The notes: generated by a model not told the origin, from the sequence alone. 64,000 nt of DNA from Halomonas icarae (GCF_009901955.1 NZ_WUTS01000001.1:1213666-1277665); one strand, 5' to 3'; positions 36,228 to 45,350 are shown, counted from the first letter of the stretch. Numbers and translations are program-made.

Positions 36228-37424
36228 TCAGCTCCCCGGCTCCGGGTCCAGCGCCTGGTGCAGGTCGGCAAGCAGGTCCTCGACATCCTCCAGGCCGACA
36301 GAGAGGCGCAGCATGCCGTCGCTGATGCCGCGTCGTGTGCGCTCCTCGGTCGAGAGATCCGCATGGGAGGTGGTGCAGGGCTGGGTCACCAGGCTCTCGG
36401 CACCCCCGAGGCTCGGGGCCAGGGCAAAGAGTGTCAGCCGGTCGGCCACGGCGGTGGCCGCATCGCGCCCGCCTGCTATCTCCAGGGTGACCATGCCGCC
36501 GAAGCCACGCATCTGTCGCCTTGCCAGCGAATGCCCGGGGTGTGAGGGCAGGCCGGGATAGAGCACCCGGTCGATGGCGGGATGATCCAGCAGTGCCTCG
36601 GCGATGGCCTGGGCGGAAGCCTCATGGCGCTGCATGCGCAGCGGCAGGGTACGCAGGCTTCTCGACAGCAGCGAGGCTATCTGGGGGGAAAGGGCGCTGC
36701 CCAGGTTCTGACGCCATCGCCACATCGGCTCGAGCAGTCTGACCGGCCCCATGACGGCACCGGCGGTCAGGTCGCTGTGCCCGCCCAGGTACTTGGTGGC
36801 GCTGTGCACCACGATATCGGCGCCCAGCGCCAGCGACTGCTGGTTGATGGGGGTAGCGAAGGTGGCATCCACCGCCACCAGGGCGCCGTGGCGGTGGGCC
36901 TGCTCGGCCACCGCCGCGATATCGATCAGTTGCAGCGTCGGATTGGTCGGTGTTTCCAGGTAGACCAGCCCCGTACCCGACGCCAGCAGACGTTCCAGCG
37001 TATCGGGGTCATGCCCTTCCGGCATGAAGTGCGTCTCGATGCCCAGTTCGGGAAGCTGCTGCTCGAGCAGGCCCAGGGTGCCGCCATACACCTCGCCCAG
37101 GCAGACGATGCCGCGCCGACCATGACTCAGGAACAGGGTGCTGATGGCGGCCATGCCGGATGAGAAGGCCCATGCCGCCTCGGCTCCCTCCAGCGCGGCC
37201 AGTGTCTCCTCCAGGGCAAAGAGAGTGGGGTTGAGGCCATAGCGGGAGTAGAGAGGGCCGCGGCGGCGGCCTTCGGTCACCTCCAGCAGCGCGGCGGTGT
37301 CCGGATAGGCGAAGGTGGTGGTGTCGTAGATCGGCATGTGCGGGCTGCCGAAGGCATCACGCTGCCGTTGGCCATGGATGGCCCGGGTGGCGGGCCCGAG
37401 GTGGGACGAGCGAGTCTGTGGCAT
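36228..37424 (-). CDS. PLP-dependent Cys/Met metabolism enzyme (cystathionine gamma-synthase/lyase family)
   Basis: This is a 398-residue enzyme of the gamma family of PLP enzymes. The PLP lysine is in HSATKYLGGHSD near residue 206; the cofactor-stacking Tyr lies in the YSRYGLNPT block of the N-terminus, and the phosphate grip is SSGMAAISTLFL. The family includes cystathionine gamma-synthase, gamma-lyase, methionine gamma-lyase and O-acyl-homoserine sulfhydrylase; the exact reaction cannot be read from sequence by eye. GGAG precedes the ATG. It is convergent with the LysR gene and appears to be a single-gene unit. Confidence 0.88.
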   Translation of the reverse strand: MPQTRSSHLGPATRAIHGQRQRDAFGSPHMPIYDTTTFAYPDTAALLEVTEGRRRGPLYSRYGLNPTLFALEETLAALEGAEAAWAFSSGMAAISTLFLSHGRRGIVCLGEVYGGTLGLLEQQLPELGIETHFMPEGHDPDTLERLLASGTGLVYLETPTNPTLQLIDIAAVAEQAHRHGALVAVDATFATPINQQSLALGADIVVHSATKYLGGHSDLTAGAVMGPVRLLEPMWRWRQNLGSALSPQIASLLSRSLRTLPLRMQRHEASAQAIAEALLDHPAIDRVLYPGLPSHPGHSLARRQMRGFGGMVTLEIAGGRDAATAVADRLTLFALAPSLGGAESLVTQPCTTSHADLSTEERTRRGISDGMLRLSVGLEDVEDLLADLHQALDPEPGS

Positions 37425-37609
37425 CCTGATTCTCCGACGAGTCTTTCCTGAATCTAGCCCTGTTTTCCCATGCTATCCATTTGCTTTCAATAAGTTAGGT
37501 TTGTTTTGAAAGGCAGGATCCATGGGATTCAGGGACTTTCCCGGATAAATTGACCGTGGTCAGAGGTGTGACAACGAGGCCTGGCAGAGCGACAGGCGAT
37601 CGCTTAAGT

Positions 37610-37625
37610 TAGTAATCGGTTACTA
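37610..37625. promoter_or_regulatory. TetR-type operator before the efflux operon
   Basis: TAGTAA-TCGG-TTACTA is a perfect 6-4-6 inverted repeat ending 17 bases before the TetR ATG and close to its ribosome site. That position suits autorepression of the TetR-adaptor-pump operon. Confidence 0.6.
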
Positions 37626-37642
37626 TCTTTGGAGGCTCCAAC

Positions 37643-38260
37643 ATGCCTCAACGTCAGCACCTCCCCGCCGACGAGCGACGGGAGCGCACCGTGGAAGCGG
37701 TGATCGAGCTATGCGGCCATGAGGAGCCCGCCACCCTGACGACCGGGTGCATCGCTCGGCACATGGGCGTGACCCAGGGGGCCCTGTTTCGCCACTTTCC
37801 CAACAAGGAGGCGATCTGGGAGGCCGCCGTGGCCTGGATCGCCGAGCGAGTCATGGCACGGGTCGCCGCCGCTGCCGAGGGCATCGAGGACCCCCTGGCG
37901 GCCCTCGAGGCAATGTTTCTGGCTCATGTGGCCTTTATCGGTGAGCACCCCGGGGTTCCGCGACTGCTGATGAGTCAGTTGCAGTACCCGCGGCCTACCG
38001 CTGCCAGCCGCCTGGTGCGTGGCCTGATGGAACGCTATCGCTCCCGCCTGCTGCACCTGCTCGAGCAGGCCGGGCGGCAGGGTCAGCTGCGCCCCGAGCT
38101 CGATCTGGACGCCGCGGCTGGCCAGTTTATCGGCTGCGTCCAGGGGCTGGTGTTGCAGTCGCTGATCGCCGATGACGTGGCCGGTATCGTCGATCGAGCA
38201 CCGGCGGCCTTCGATCTCTATCGACACGGCATTCTCGCCGAGGCGGGAGGTGGTGCATGA
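37643..38260 (+). CDS. TetR-family regulator of RND efflux
   Basis: This 205-residue regulator has an N-terminal TetR HTH (residues 10-60: TTGCIARHMGVTQGALFRHFPNKEAIW) and a helical ligand domain. It is the first gene of an operon with an RND adaptor and pump; its stop overlaps the adaptor start. A palindrome upstream suggests self-control. Confidence 0.88.
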   Translation: MPQRQHLPADERRERTVEAVIELCGHEEPATLTTGCIARHMGVTQGALFRHFPNKEAIWEAAVAWIAERVMARVAAAAEGIEDPLAALEAMFLAHVAFIGEHPGVPRLLMSQLQYPRPTAASRLVRGLMERYRSRLLHLLEQAGRQGQLRPELDLDAAAGQFIGCVQGLVLQSLIADDVAGIVDRAPAAFDLYRHGILAEAGGGA

Positions 38261-39639
38261 GGTCCTGGGTACGGCGATTGGGAAGGGGGTTGACGGTGCT
38301 GATCGGCGTCGCCGTGGGAGTGGCGCTGCTGATGTTCTTCGTGGTCAATCGCCAGGCTCCCGAGCGCCAGGAAACGGCGGTATCCGCCACCCCGGTCAGG
38401 ACCATCGAGGTCCGGCCCCTGGAGTTTCGCCTGGAGGCACGTGGCCACGGCGTGGCGCGCCCCGCCGAGATTTGGCAGGCGATTGCCAACGTGGCGGGGC
38501 GCGTGGTGGAGCGACACCCTGGGCTTGCGAGCGGTACCCTGCTGCCCGAGGGCACGCTGCTGGTGGCGCTGGATCCCAGTCGCTATGAGCTGGCCATCGC
38601 CGAGGCGGAGGCGGAGCTTTCACGCCTGGACGGCGAGCTGTCGCAGATCGAGGCCGAGGAGGAGAACACCGGGCGCCTGCTGGCGCTGGAGCAGCAGGCG
38701 CTTGCCCTGGCCGAGCAGGAGCTGTCGCGCATCGAGCGACTCGCAGCCAGCGGCTCGGTCTCCACCTCGCGGCGTGACGAGCAGCGGCGCAGCACCGTGG
38801 GGCAGCGTCGGGCGGTGGCCTCACTGGAGAACACGCTGGCACTGATGCCCGCGCGGCGCGAGGTGCTCCAGGCCCAGCGTGAGCAGGCCGAGGTGCGCCT
38901 GGCCCAGGCCCGGGAGGACCTGTCGGATACCCGCTTCGAGGCGCCCTATGATCTGCGCCTGAGCGACGTCGAGGTGGAGCTGCACCAGTTCGTGGGCAGC
39001 GGGCAGCGACTGTTCCAGGCCGAGAGCCTGGCCGCCGCCGAGGTGGAGGCGCATATTCCCATCGGCATGATGCGTCGCCTGCTGGGCGCGGTACTGCCCG
39101 ATGAACCCTTCGGCCAGGGGTTGGATCTGGGCGAACGACTGGATTTCTCAGCGGTCGATGCCGAGCTGTTGCTGGTCGGTGCCGAGGGCATTGGCTGGTC
39201 GGGCGAGCTGGTACGAGTGGCCAGCGGGCTGGACCCCGCCACTCGAACGGTGCGTGCCGTGGTGCGGGTCGATCACCCCTACCGAGGTGCCCGGCCGCCG
39301 GATCGCCCACCGCTGCAGCGTGATATGTACGTACGTACGCGGCTTACCGCGTCGAGCCCCGAACCTCGGCTGGCGATACCGGCCGGTGCGGTGCATCAGG
39401 GCGAGGTGTGGCTGGTGGATGCCGATCAACGCCTCGAGCGGCGGGCGGTGAGCGTGGCCTTCGAGCAGGGGGACCTGGCGGTGATCTCGGCCGGCCTGGC
39501 CCCCGGCGAGAGGGTGGTGGTCGATGACCTCTCCACGGCGATCGCCGAGATGGCCGTTGCCGGGCAGCGTGACCGGAACCTGGAGGCGCGGATTGCCGAC
39601 CAGGCGCTGGGCGAAGAGCAGGAGGAGGCGCAGCCATGA
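38257..39639 (+). CDS. RND efflux periplasmic adaptor (HlyD/MFP family)
   Basis: This 460-residue membrane-fusion protein has an N-terminal anchor helix (about residues 10-30), a lipoyl/barrel-sandwich start, a long alpha-helical hairpin rich in Glu, Gln and Arg (about 115-220), then beta-barrel and membrane-proximal domains. It would link the inner-membrane pump to an outer-membrane channel; no TolC-like gene is present in the operon. It overlaps the TetR gene and the pump gene by four bases each. Confidence 0.88.
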   Translation: MRSWVRRLGRGLTVLIGVAVGVALLMFFVVNRQAPERQETAVSATPVRTIEVRPLEFRLEARGHGVARPAEIWQAIANVAGRVVERHPGLASGTLLPEGTLLVALDPSRYELAIAEAEAELSRLDGELSQIEAEEENTGRLLALEQQALALAEQELSRIERLAASGSVSTSRRDEQRRSTVGQRRAVASLENTLALMPARREVLQAQREQAEVRLAQAREDLSDTRFEAPYDLRLSDVEVELHQFVGSGQRLFQAESLAAAEVEAHIPIGMMRRLLGAVLPDEPFGQGLDLGERLDFSAVDAELLLVGAEGIGWSGELVRVASGLDPATRTVRAVVRVDHPYRGARPPDRPPLQRDMYVRTRLTASSPEPRLAIPAGAVHQGEVWLVDADQRLERRAVSVAFEQGDLAVISAGLAPGERVVVDDLSTAIAEMAVAGQRDRNLEARIADQALGEEQEEAQP

Positions 39640-42600
39640 TCCGCTGGTTTGCCGCTCACCCCACCGCCGCCAATCTGCTGCTGGTGCTGCTGCTCGCCGC
39701 CGGGCTCTTTACGGCCCCAACGCTCAAGCGCGAGACATTCCCCGATTATCGCCCGGTGGAGGTGAGCGTCGAGGTGGTCTACCGCGGAGCCAGCGCAGCC
39801 GATGTGGAGGATGCCGTGTGTCGGCGCCTGCATGAGGCGGTCAAGGGGGTGGAGTACCTCGACGAGTTCGTCTGCGTGGCCCAGGACAACCTGGCCAGTG
39901 CCACCGCCACCATGCAGGCCGGTGGCGATTCACTGCGTTTTCTCGGCGAGATCGATACCGAAGTCGGGGCCATCAGCGAGTTTCCGGTCCGGGCCGACCC
40001 GCCGGTGGTGCGCGAGCTGCACCGCAGCGACCTGGTGGCGGCAGTCGCGGTCTCTTCCGATATGCCAACCTCCCGGCTCGAGGAGTACGCCCTGCGGCTG
40101 GAGGAGCGCATCATGGCCCTGCCCGGTGTGGCCAAGGTGGCGATTCACGGGATGTCCCAGCGCCAGTGGCAGGTGGAGGTGCCCGGTGAGGTGCTGGGTC
40201 AGCACGGACTCTCGGCCCGCGACCTGGCGCGCCGGGTCTCCGCCCAGAGCCAGGATCTGCCGCTGGGCACCCTGGAGACCCCCGGGCGCGATATCCTGCT
40301 GCGCTTTACCGACCAGCGCCGCTCGCTTGCCGAGCTTGCGCGCCTGGTGGTGGTCTCCGACCCGGCCGGCGGTGAGCTGACGCTGGGCGATATCGCCACC
40401 CTTACCGAAGCCGGTGAGCGCGATGAGGAGAAGATTGTCTTCAACGGCGAGCCGTCGCTGGTGCTGGAGGTAAGCAAGAGCCTGCGCGATGACGCCCTGA
40501 CGGTAAAGGAGGAGCTCGAGGCGCTGGTCGAAGCGGAGCGTCGCCGCTTCGAGGGTGGCGTAACGCTGACCCTGACCCAGGACATGACCGGCATCGTCCG
40601 CGACCGTCTGCAGATGCTGGTGGCCAACGGCCTGATGGGGCTTGCGCTGGTGGTGCTGGTGATGAGCCTGTTCTTTCGGCCACGCCTGGCACTGTGGGCG
40701 GTGCTGGGGTTGCCCGCCGCCTTCATGGGCGCCTTCCTGGTGATGGGACTGACCGGGCTCACCCTGAACATGATCACCCTGGTGGGACTGCTGATGGCGA
40801 TCGGTATCGTCATGGACGACGCCATCGTTATCACCGACAGCATCGCCGCCCACGTGGGGGAGAGTGCCTCGCCGCTGGCAGCGGTGGTCTCGGGGACTCG
40901 CCAGGTGCTGCCCGGGGTGCTGTCGTCGTTTCTGACCACCGCCTCGGTCTTCGTTCCGCTCTCCTTCCTGGCCGGCGAGATGGGCGCGGTGCTCGAGGTG
41001 CTGCCGGTGGTGTTGATCGCCGCCCTGGCGGCGAGCCTGGTCGAGGCGTTCTGGATTCTGCCTCATCACCTCAAGGGGAGCGTAACGCATCTGCAGCAGG
41101 GCCATGATTCTCGCTTTCGCCGCGCCTTCGATCGCGGCTTCGAGCGCTTTCGCGAGGGAGTGGGAAGGCTGGCCGACCGGGCGATCCGTTTCCGCCATGG
41201 GGTGCTCGGCGCGATGTTTGCCGTGATTCTGGGGTCGGTCGGCTTCATGGCCGGTGGTCATCTTGGCAGCGAGGCGATGCCCGATATCGACGGCGACGTG
41301 CTGGAGGCGCGTATCCTGATGCCCCAGGGCACGCCGCTCGAGCGCACCGAGGCGGTGGCCGAGCGGGTGGCAGCGGCCATGAAGGAGCTCGATGCCCGCT
41401 ATTCGCCCGAGCAGCCGGAAGGCGCGGCGCTGGTCGAGGCGATGCAGGTGCGCTTCAATCATAACCTCAGCGCGCGTGAGGCAGGCCCCCATGTGGCGAC
41501 GGTGAGCGTCGATCTGCTCACCGCCGAGACACGCTCGGTGACGCTGGACACCCTGACAGCGGAGTGGCGCAAGGCGATCGGCGAGATTGCGGGGTTGCAG
41601 CGCCTGATCATCCAGGAGCCGGGCTTCGGCCCCGCCGGGGTGCCGATAGAGGTGCGCCTGACCGGCGAGGATCTCGATGCCATGAAGGCGGCGGCGCTGG
41701 AGCTGGCCGCGCATCTCGAGGGCTACTCGGCGGTCTACAACGTCATGGATGATCAGCGTCTGGGCAAGCCCCAGCGCGCCTACTCCATGGCGCCCGGGGC
41801 TCACGGGCTCGGGTTGACCGCCGAGGAGGTGGCCAGCCAGCTGCGCACGGCCCTGCTCGGCGAGATCGCCGATACCCAGCGTATCGGCGAACAGGAGATA
41901 GAGGTGCTGGTGCGCCAGGCCAAGGCCGACCGCGATGGCCTCGATGACCTGGCCGACCAGACCCTGCTGCTGCCCGGCGGCAGCCGGGTGCCCCTCTCGG
42001 TGGTCACCGACGTGGCCGAGCGTCGCGAGTGGGCACGCATCACCCGTATCGATGGTCGTCGCACGGTCACCGTGGAGGCCAATGTCGATGCCCGCCGGGC
42101 CAGCGCCCAGGCGATCGTCGATGACCTGGTGGATAGTGGCTGGCTGGCCGACTTCGAGGCGCGCCACCCCGAGGTAGCCGTCACCTTCGAGGGGCAAGTG
42201 GCCAGCTCCGCGGAGACCGGCGGCTCCATCGCGCGTGGCCTGCTGATCGGCCTGGTGGGAATCTTCGTGATCCTCTCCTTTCAGTTTCGCAGCTATATGG
42301 AGCCGCTGATCGTCATGCTCTCCATTCCACTGGCCTTTATCGGAGCCCTCTGGGGGCATGTGCTGATGGGCTACTACCTCTCCATGCCCTCGCTGATCGG
42401 TGCCGCCTCGCTGGCCGGAATCGTGGTCAACAATGCCATCCTGCTGATCCACTTTATCAAGACGCACCGTGAGCGCGGCCTGGACGCGGTGGCGGCCGCC
42501 GGCCAGGCCAGCCGCGATCGGCTGCGTGCCATCCTGATCTCCTCCACGACCACCATCGCCGGACTGGCGCCGCTGCTGGCCGAGACCAGCACCCAGGCGG

Positions 42601-42749
42601 ATGCCATCAAGCCGCTGGTGATCGCCGTGGTGTTCGGTCTGCTCAGCGCGACCCTGCTGGTGCTGCTGGTGATCCCGGCACTCTATGTGCTGCTCGATGA
42701 CTGGGGCTGGACCCGCGGAGGGGCGAGACAGGGGGGAGCCAGGAGGTAA
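39636..42749 (+). CDS. RND-family efflux pump, inner-membrane subunit
   Basis: This 1037-residue transporter has the AcrB-like plan of twelve membrane helices with two large periplasmic loops. The proton-relay Asp pair is visible in GIVMDDAIVITDS in helix 4. The N-terminal amphipathic helix (MIRWFAAHPTAANLLLVLLLAAGL) and the repeated second half (ASLAGIVVNNAILLIHFI) fit. The sequence is closer to the broad AcrB/D/F family of environmental bacteria than to a named drug pump, so the substrate is not assigned. Confidence 0.9.
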   Translation: MIRWFAAHPTAANLLLVLLLAAGLFTAPTLKRETFPDYRPVEVSVEVVYRGASAADVEDAVCRRLHEAVKGVEYLDEFVCVAQDNLASATATMQAGGDSLRFLGEIDTEVGAISEFPVRADPPVVRELHRSDLVAAVAVSSDMPTSRLEEYALRLEERIMALPGVAKVAIHGMSQRQWQVEVPGEVLGQHGLSARDLARRVSAQSQDLPLGTLETPGRDILLRFTDQRRSLAELARLVVVSDPAGGELTLGDIATLTEAGERDEEKIVFNGEPSLVLEVSKSLRDDALTVKEELEALVEAERRRFEGGVTLTLTQDMTGIVRDRLQMLVANGLMGLALVVLVMSLFFRPRLALWAVLGLPAAFMGAFLVMGLTGLTLNMITLVGLLMAIGIVMDDAIVITDSIAAHVGESASPLAAVVSGTRQVLPGVLSSFLTTASVFVPLSFLAGEMGAVLEVLPVVLIAALAASLVEAFWILPHHLKGSVTHLQQGHDSRFRRAFDRGFERFREGVGRLADRAIRFRHGVLGAMFAVILGSVGFMAGGHLGSEAMPDIDGDVLEARILMPQGTPLERTEAVAERVAAAMKELDARYSPEQPEGAALVEAMQVRFNHNLSAREAGPHVATVSVDLLTAETRSVTLDTLTAEWRKAIGEIAGLQRLIIQEPGFGPAGVPIEVRLTGEDLDAMKAAALELAAHLEGYSAVYNVMDDQRLGKPQRAYSMAPGAHGLGLTAEEVASQLRTALLGEIADTQRIGEQEIEVLVRQAKADRDGLDDLADQTLLLPGGSRVPLSVVTDVAERREWARITRIDGRRTVTVEANVDARRASAQAIVDDLVDSGWLADFEARHPEVAVTFEGQVASSAETGGSIARGLLIGLVGIFVILSFQFRSYMEPLIVMLSIPLAFIGALWGHVLMGYYLSMPSLIGAASLAGIVVNNAILLIHFIKTHRERGLDAVAAAGQASRDRLRAILISSTTTIAGLAPLLAETSTQADAIKPLVIAVVFGLLSATLLVLLVIPALYVLLDDWGWTRGGARQGGARR

Positions 42750-42781
42750 GCGAAACAGAGTGACCCGCCCGGGCAACCGCC

Positions 42782-42834
42782 TTGACGGTCGCGCATCCTC
42801 GACTAGCTTTAAAGGTGTATTTGCATAGCACCTT
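42782..42834 (+). promoter_or_regulatory. promoter with NsrR-like operator over the start site
   Basis: A TTGACG -35 (42782-42787) and TAGCTT -10 (42804-42809), spaced 16 bases, predict a start near 42816. A 23-bp dyad at 42812-42834 (arms AAGGTGTATTT and CATAGCACCTT around one G) resembles the 11-1-11 NsrR consensus of AAGATGNATTT half sites. A repressor there would block initiation until NO is present. Confidence 0.55.
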
Positions 42835-42879
42835 TGCCTGGCAAACGCGCCAGCACCGGTGGACAAACAGGAGACCAAC

Positions 42880-43227
42880 ATGCTTCTTTTCCATCACGCA
42901 CGACGCTCAGGAATCCATTCCGCCGCTGGCCTGTTGCTGGCGACACTGCTGGTGGTGGGCGGCACTGCCGCCGCGGACAGTCACGAGACGATGTCGGGCG
43001 GCGACACCTGGCTGCCGAGCCTGATCACCGAGACGCCTCAGGAGGGCTTTGCCCTGGCGATAACGCTCTCCCAGAAAGGGGTGGCGACTACCCAGCCGGA
43101 TGCCGAGGTGCGCAAGGCCGAGCGACCGGAGTATGCCGAGGAGGCGGATAGCCTGATCGCGGTCTCCCACGTCATCGCCACCCACTTCCAGACCGTTGCC
43201 GCGGCCAACGATTACTGGCGGGAGTAA
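42880..43227 (+). CDS. small exported protein of unknown function
   Basis: I do not recognise this 115-residue protein. Residues 1-33 look like a Sec signal peptide (positive start, SAAGLLLATLLVVGG core, likely cleavage after AAA or near ADS). The mature part of about 80 residues is acidic, has no Cys and contains a segment ALAITLSQKGVATTQPDAEVRKAERPEY. AGGAGACC precedes the ATG. It lies 26 bases before an sdhB-like gene and behind a promoter with an NsrR-like operator, so it probably belongs to the NO response. Confidence 0.7.
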   Translation: MLLFHHARRSGIHSAAGLLLATLLVVGGTAAADSHETMSGGDTWLPSLITETPQEGFALAITLSQKGVATTQPDAEVRKAERPEYAEEADSLIAVSHVIATHFQTVAAANDYWRE

Positions 43228-43253
43228 ATACGTCCCGCCAGGGGAGAGCGACC

Positions 43254-43961
43254 ATGCTTAGTGTGCGTCTCTATCGCTATCACCCGGAGCAGGATGCGCT
43301 GCCGAGAATGGAAACTCGCGAGGTGGATGAGCGCTTCCGCAAGACCATGGTGCTCGACGTGCTCGAGGAGCTGAAGCAGCAGGACGCTACCCTGACCTAT
43401 CGGCGCTCCTGTCGGGAGGGGGTGTGCGGCTCCGATGGCATGAACATCAACGGCAAGAATGGCCTGGCCTGCATCACGTCGGTGGAGGAGGTGCTGGGCA
43501 GGGGGGATACCCTGATCCTGCGTCCGCTTCCCGGAATGCCGGTGATTCGTGACCTGGTCGTCGACCAGACACTGTTCTTCCGCCAGTTCGAGAAGATCCG
43601 CCCCTGGCTGATCAACGATACGCCGCCGACCGCCCGGGAGCGCCTGCAGAGCCCCGAAGAGCGCGAGAAGCTAGATGGCCTCTATGAATGCATCCTGTGT
43701 GCCTGCTGCAGTTCGGCCTGTCCCTCCTGGTGGTGGAATCCGGACAAGTATATCGGCCCGGCTGGCCTGATTCAGGCCTATCGCTTCCTGATCGACAGCC
43801 GTGATACCGCCACCGAGGAGCGCCTGGCCGAACTCGACGATCCCTTCAGCGTGTTTCGCTGCCGACAGATCGCCAATTGCACCTGGGTGTGTCCCAAGGG
43901 ACTCAATCCGATGCGCGCCATCGGTCATATCAAGGCGATGCTGATGACCCGTGGCAGTTGA
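43254..43961 (+). CDS. sdhB: orphan succinate dehydrogenase/fumarate reductase iron-sulfur protein
   Basis: This is a 235-residue protein with every iron-sulfur ligand of SdhB: the [2Fe-2S] set Cys53, Cys58, Asp61, Cys73; a [4Fe-4S] set Cys146, Cys149, Cys152 with Cys213; and a [3Fe-4S] set Cys156, Cys203, Cys209. The quinone-site Pro and Trp in ACPSWWWN and CTWVCPKGLNP are conserved. No sdhA, sdhC or sdhD is near. It sits behind the small exported protein in a probable two-gene, NsrR-type operon. It may be an NO-resistant or replacement subunit for the main Sdh complex; that is inference only. Confidence 0.9.
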   Translation: MLSVRLYRYHPEQDALPRMETREVDERFRKTMVLDVLEELKQQDATLTYRRSCREGVCGSDGMNINGKNGLACITSVEEVLGRGDTLILRPLPGMPVIRDLVVDQTLFFRQFEKIRPWLINDTPPTARERLQSPEEREKLDGLYECILCACCSSACPSWWWNPDKYIGPAGLIQAYRFLIDSRDTATEERLAELDDPFSVFRCRQIANCTWVCPKGLNPMRAIGHIKAMLMTRGS

Positions 43962-44001
43962 TGGCTGGCCTGCTACCACACAGTGCTTGAACAGCGTGCC
44001 T

Positions 44002-44036
44002 GCGACGACACCCCGGCCAGAACGGGGCGTCGCTGT
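44002..44036. terminator. hairpin between convergent sdhB-like and hmp genes
   Basis: An 11-bp stem with a three-base bulge (GCGACG..CCCCG at 44002-44015 with CGGGGCGTCGC at 44023-44033) lies between the two stops. No long T-run follows, so it is a moderate terminator candidate for either strand. Confidence 0.55.
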
Positions 44037-44061
44037 TATGTGTATACAGGTGTGAGCGGCT

Positions 44062-45231
44062 TCAGGCGGCGCCGAGGGGCTGCGAGGGGCCGAAGTGCTC
44101 GTAATGGCGGCGCTCATCGGGCACTCCCAGCTCGGCCAGCGCCCTGTCCACGGCGGTCATGAAGCCCTGGGGGCCGACGAAGTAGCAGCGGCCGCCTTTC
44201 GGCAGGTAGCTTGCCAGCAGGTCACGATCGATTCGCCCGCTATGGTCGGCGGCACTGCCCGACTCGTGGATGCTGATGGCGTGTAGTCGCTCGGGGTGCT
44301 CCGCGGCCAGGGCTGCGACCTCGTCACGGAAGGCGTGGTGCTCGGCGTCCAGGGCGGCGTGCAGATAAACCACCTGGCGACCCTTGGCCAGTGCCTGGTG
44401 CGCCATGGGCAGCAGTGGAGTCTGGCCGACCCCGCCGCTGGCCAGAAGAAGAGGCTCGTCACCCTCGGCCAGGGTCAGGTCACCGGCCGGTGGCAGCAGC
44501 GCCAGGGTATCACCCACCCCCATGACGTCATGCAGATGGCGGCTGGCTCGGCCCTTTGGCTCGCGCTTGACCGAGATCCGGTAGCTCTGGCCGTTGGGCA
44601 GGGCCGACAGGCTGTAGTGTCGATAGACCGGCTCACCGTCGAGGGTCAGGCGTACGCCGATGTACTGGCCTGGCACATGGTCGGCGACGGGGCCAGCGTC
44701 CACCGGCTCGAGCACGAAGGAGCGGATCACCGCACTCTCCTGGCGAACGGCGGCGATGCGGAACTCACGAGGCCCGCGCCAGCCGCCGGGGCACTGCTCG
44801 AATTCGCGATAGCGGTACTCCTCCAGCTCGATAAGCAGGCCGGCCAGCTCCTCGTAGACGCCCTGCCAGGCGGCCGCGACCTCCGGCGTCACGGCGTCGC
44901 CCAGCACCTCGCCGATGGCGGCCATCAGGCATTCGCCGACCAGGGGGTAGTGCTCGGGTCGGATATCCAGGGAGACGTGCTTGCCGACGACGGTGGCCAG
45001 GGTCGCGCGTACCTTTTCACGATCATGGCGCAGCTGCACATAGGCGAGCACGGCGGCGGCCAGGGCCCGTGGCTGGCCGCCATCGGCCTGATGAGCCTGG
45101 TTGAACAGCGGCTTCACTTGTGGGTAGCGCTGGAACAGCAGCGGGTAGAAGCGTTGGGTGATGGCGTCGAGGTGTTCGGCGACCACCGGGGCGGTGGCGG
45201 CGATCAGGTGTTCCTGCTCCTGGGTCAGCAT
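44062..45231 (-). CDS. hmp: flavohemoglobin (NO dioxygenase)
   Basis: Hmp turns NO into nitrate with O2 and NADH, or reduces NO slowly without O2. The 389 residues comprise a globin domain (1-140, with the proximal His in VVGKHVSLDIRPEHY), an FAD domain (RHYSLS near residue 205) and an NAD domain (ASGGVGQTPLLPM near 270) ending in FGPSQPL. The ATG at 45231 has GGAG upstream; the longer frame is not used. A 23-bp NsrR-like dyad lies 31-53 bases before the start. The gene is in tandem behind a YIP1-domain gene. Confidence 0.94.
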   Translation of the reverse strand: MLTQEQEHLIAATAPVVAEHLDAITQRFYPLLFQRYPQVKPLFNQAHQADGGQPRALAAAVLAYVQLRHDREKVRATLATVVGKHVSLDIRPEHYPLVGECLMAAIGEVLGDAVTPEVAAAWQGVYEELAGLLIELEEYRYREFEQCPGGWRGPREFRIAAVRQESAVIRSFVLEPVDAGPVADHVPGQYIGVRLTLDGEPVYRHYSLSALPNGQSYRISVKREPKGRASRHLHDVMGVGDTLALLPPAGDLTLAEGDEPLLLASGGVGQTPLLPMAHQALAKGRQVVYLHAALDAEHHAFRDEVAALAAEHPERLHAISIHESGSAADHSGRIDRDLLASYLPKGGRCYFVGPQGFMTAVDRALAELGVPDERRHYEHFGPSQPLGAA

Positions 45232-45261
45232 CGAGGGGGCTCCGTCGTGGGGGATGTTTTT

Positions 45262-45284
45262 AAGATGCGTGCAAAATACATCTT
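45262..45284 (-). promoter_or_regulatory. NsrR-like operator of hmp
   Basis: A 23-bp dyad has arms AAGATGCGTGC and AAATACATCTT around a single A (plus-strand reading), with AAGATG/CATCTT ends exactly as in the NsrR consensus. It lies between the YIP1-domain gene and hmp, a short way before the hmp start. NsrR control of hmp is well known in proteobacteria. Confidence 0.65.
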
Positions 45285-45350
45285 TCTTCCCCTCGACACC
45301 ACCCCGCGACATTGCGCCGCAGCAAGGCTCCTGGCTCAAACGCTCCTGGC

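Noticed and set aside
39930..42881. Open frame of nearly 1,000 codons on the minus strand across the RND pump
   Set aside because: It is rich in His, Gln and Gly with no domain pattern and mirrors the pump's codons; a shadow frame.
43254..43961. sdhB considered as part of a full succinate dehydrogenase locus
   Set aside because: The genes on both sides are unrelated; no flavoprotein or membrane anchor subunit is within many kilobases.
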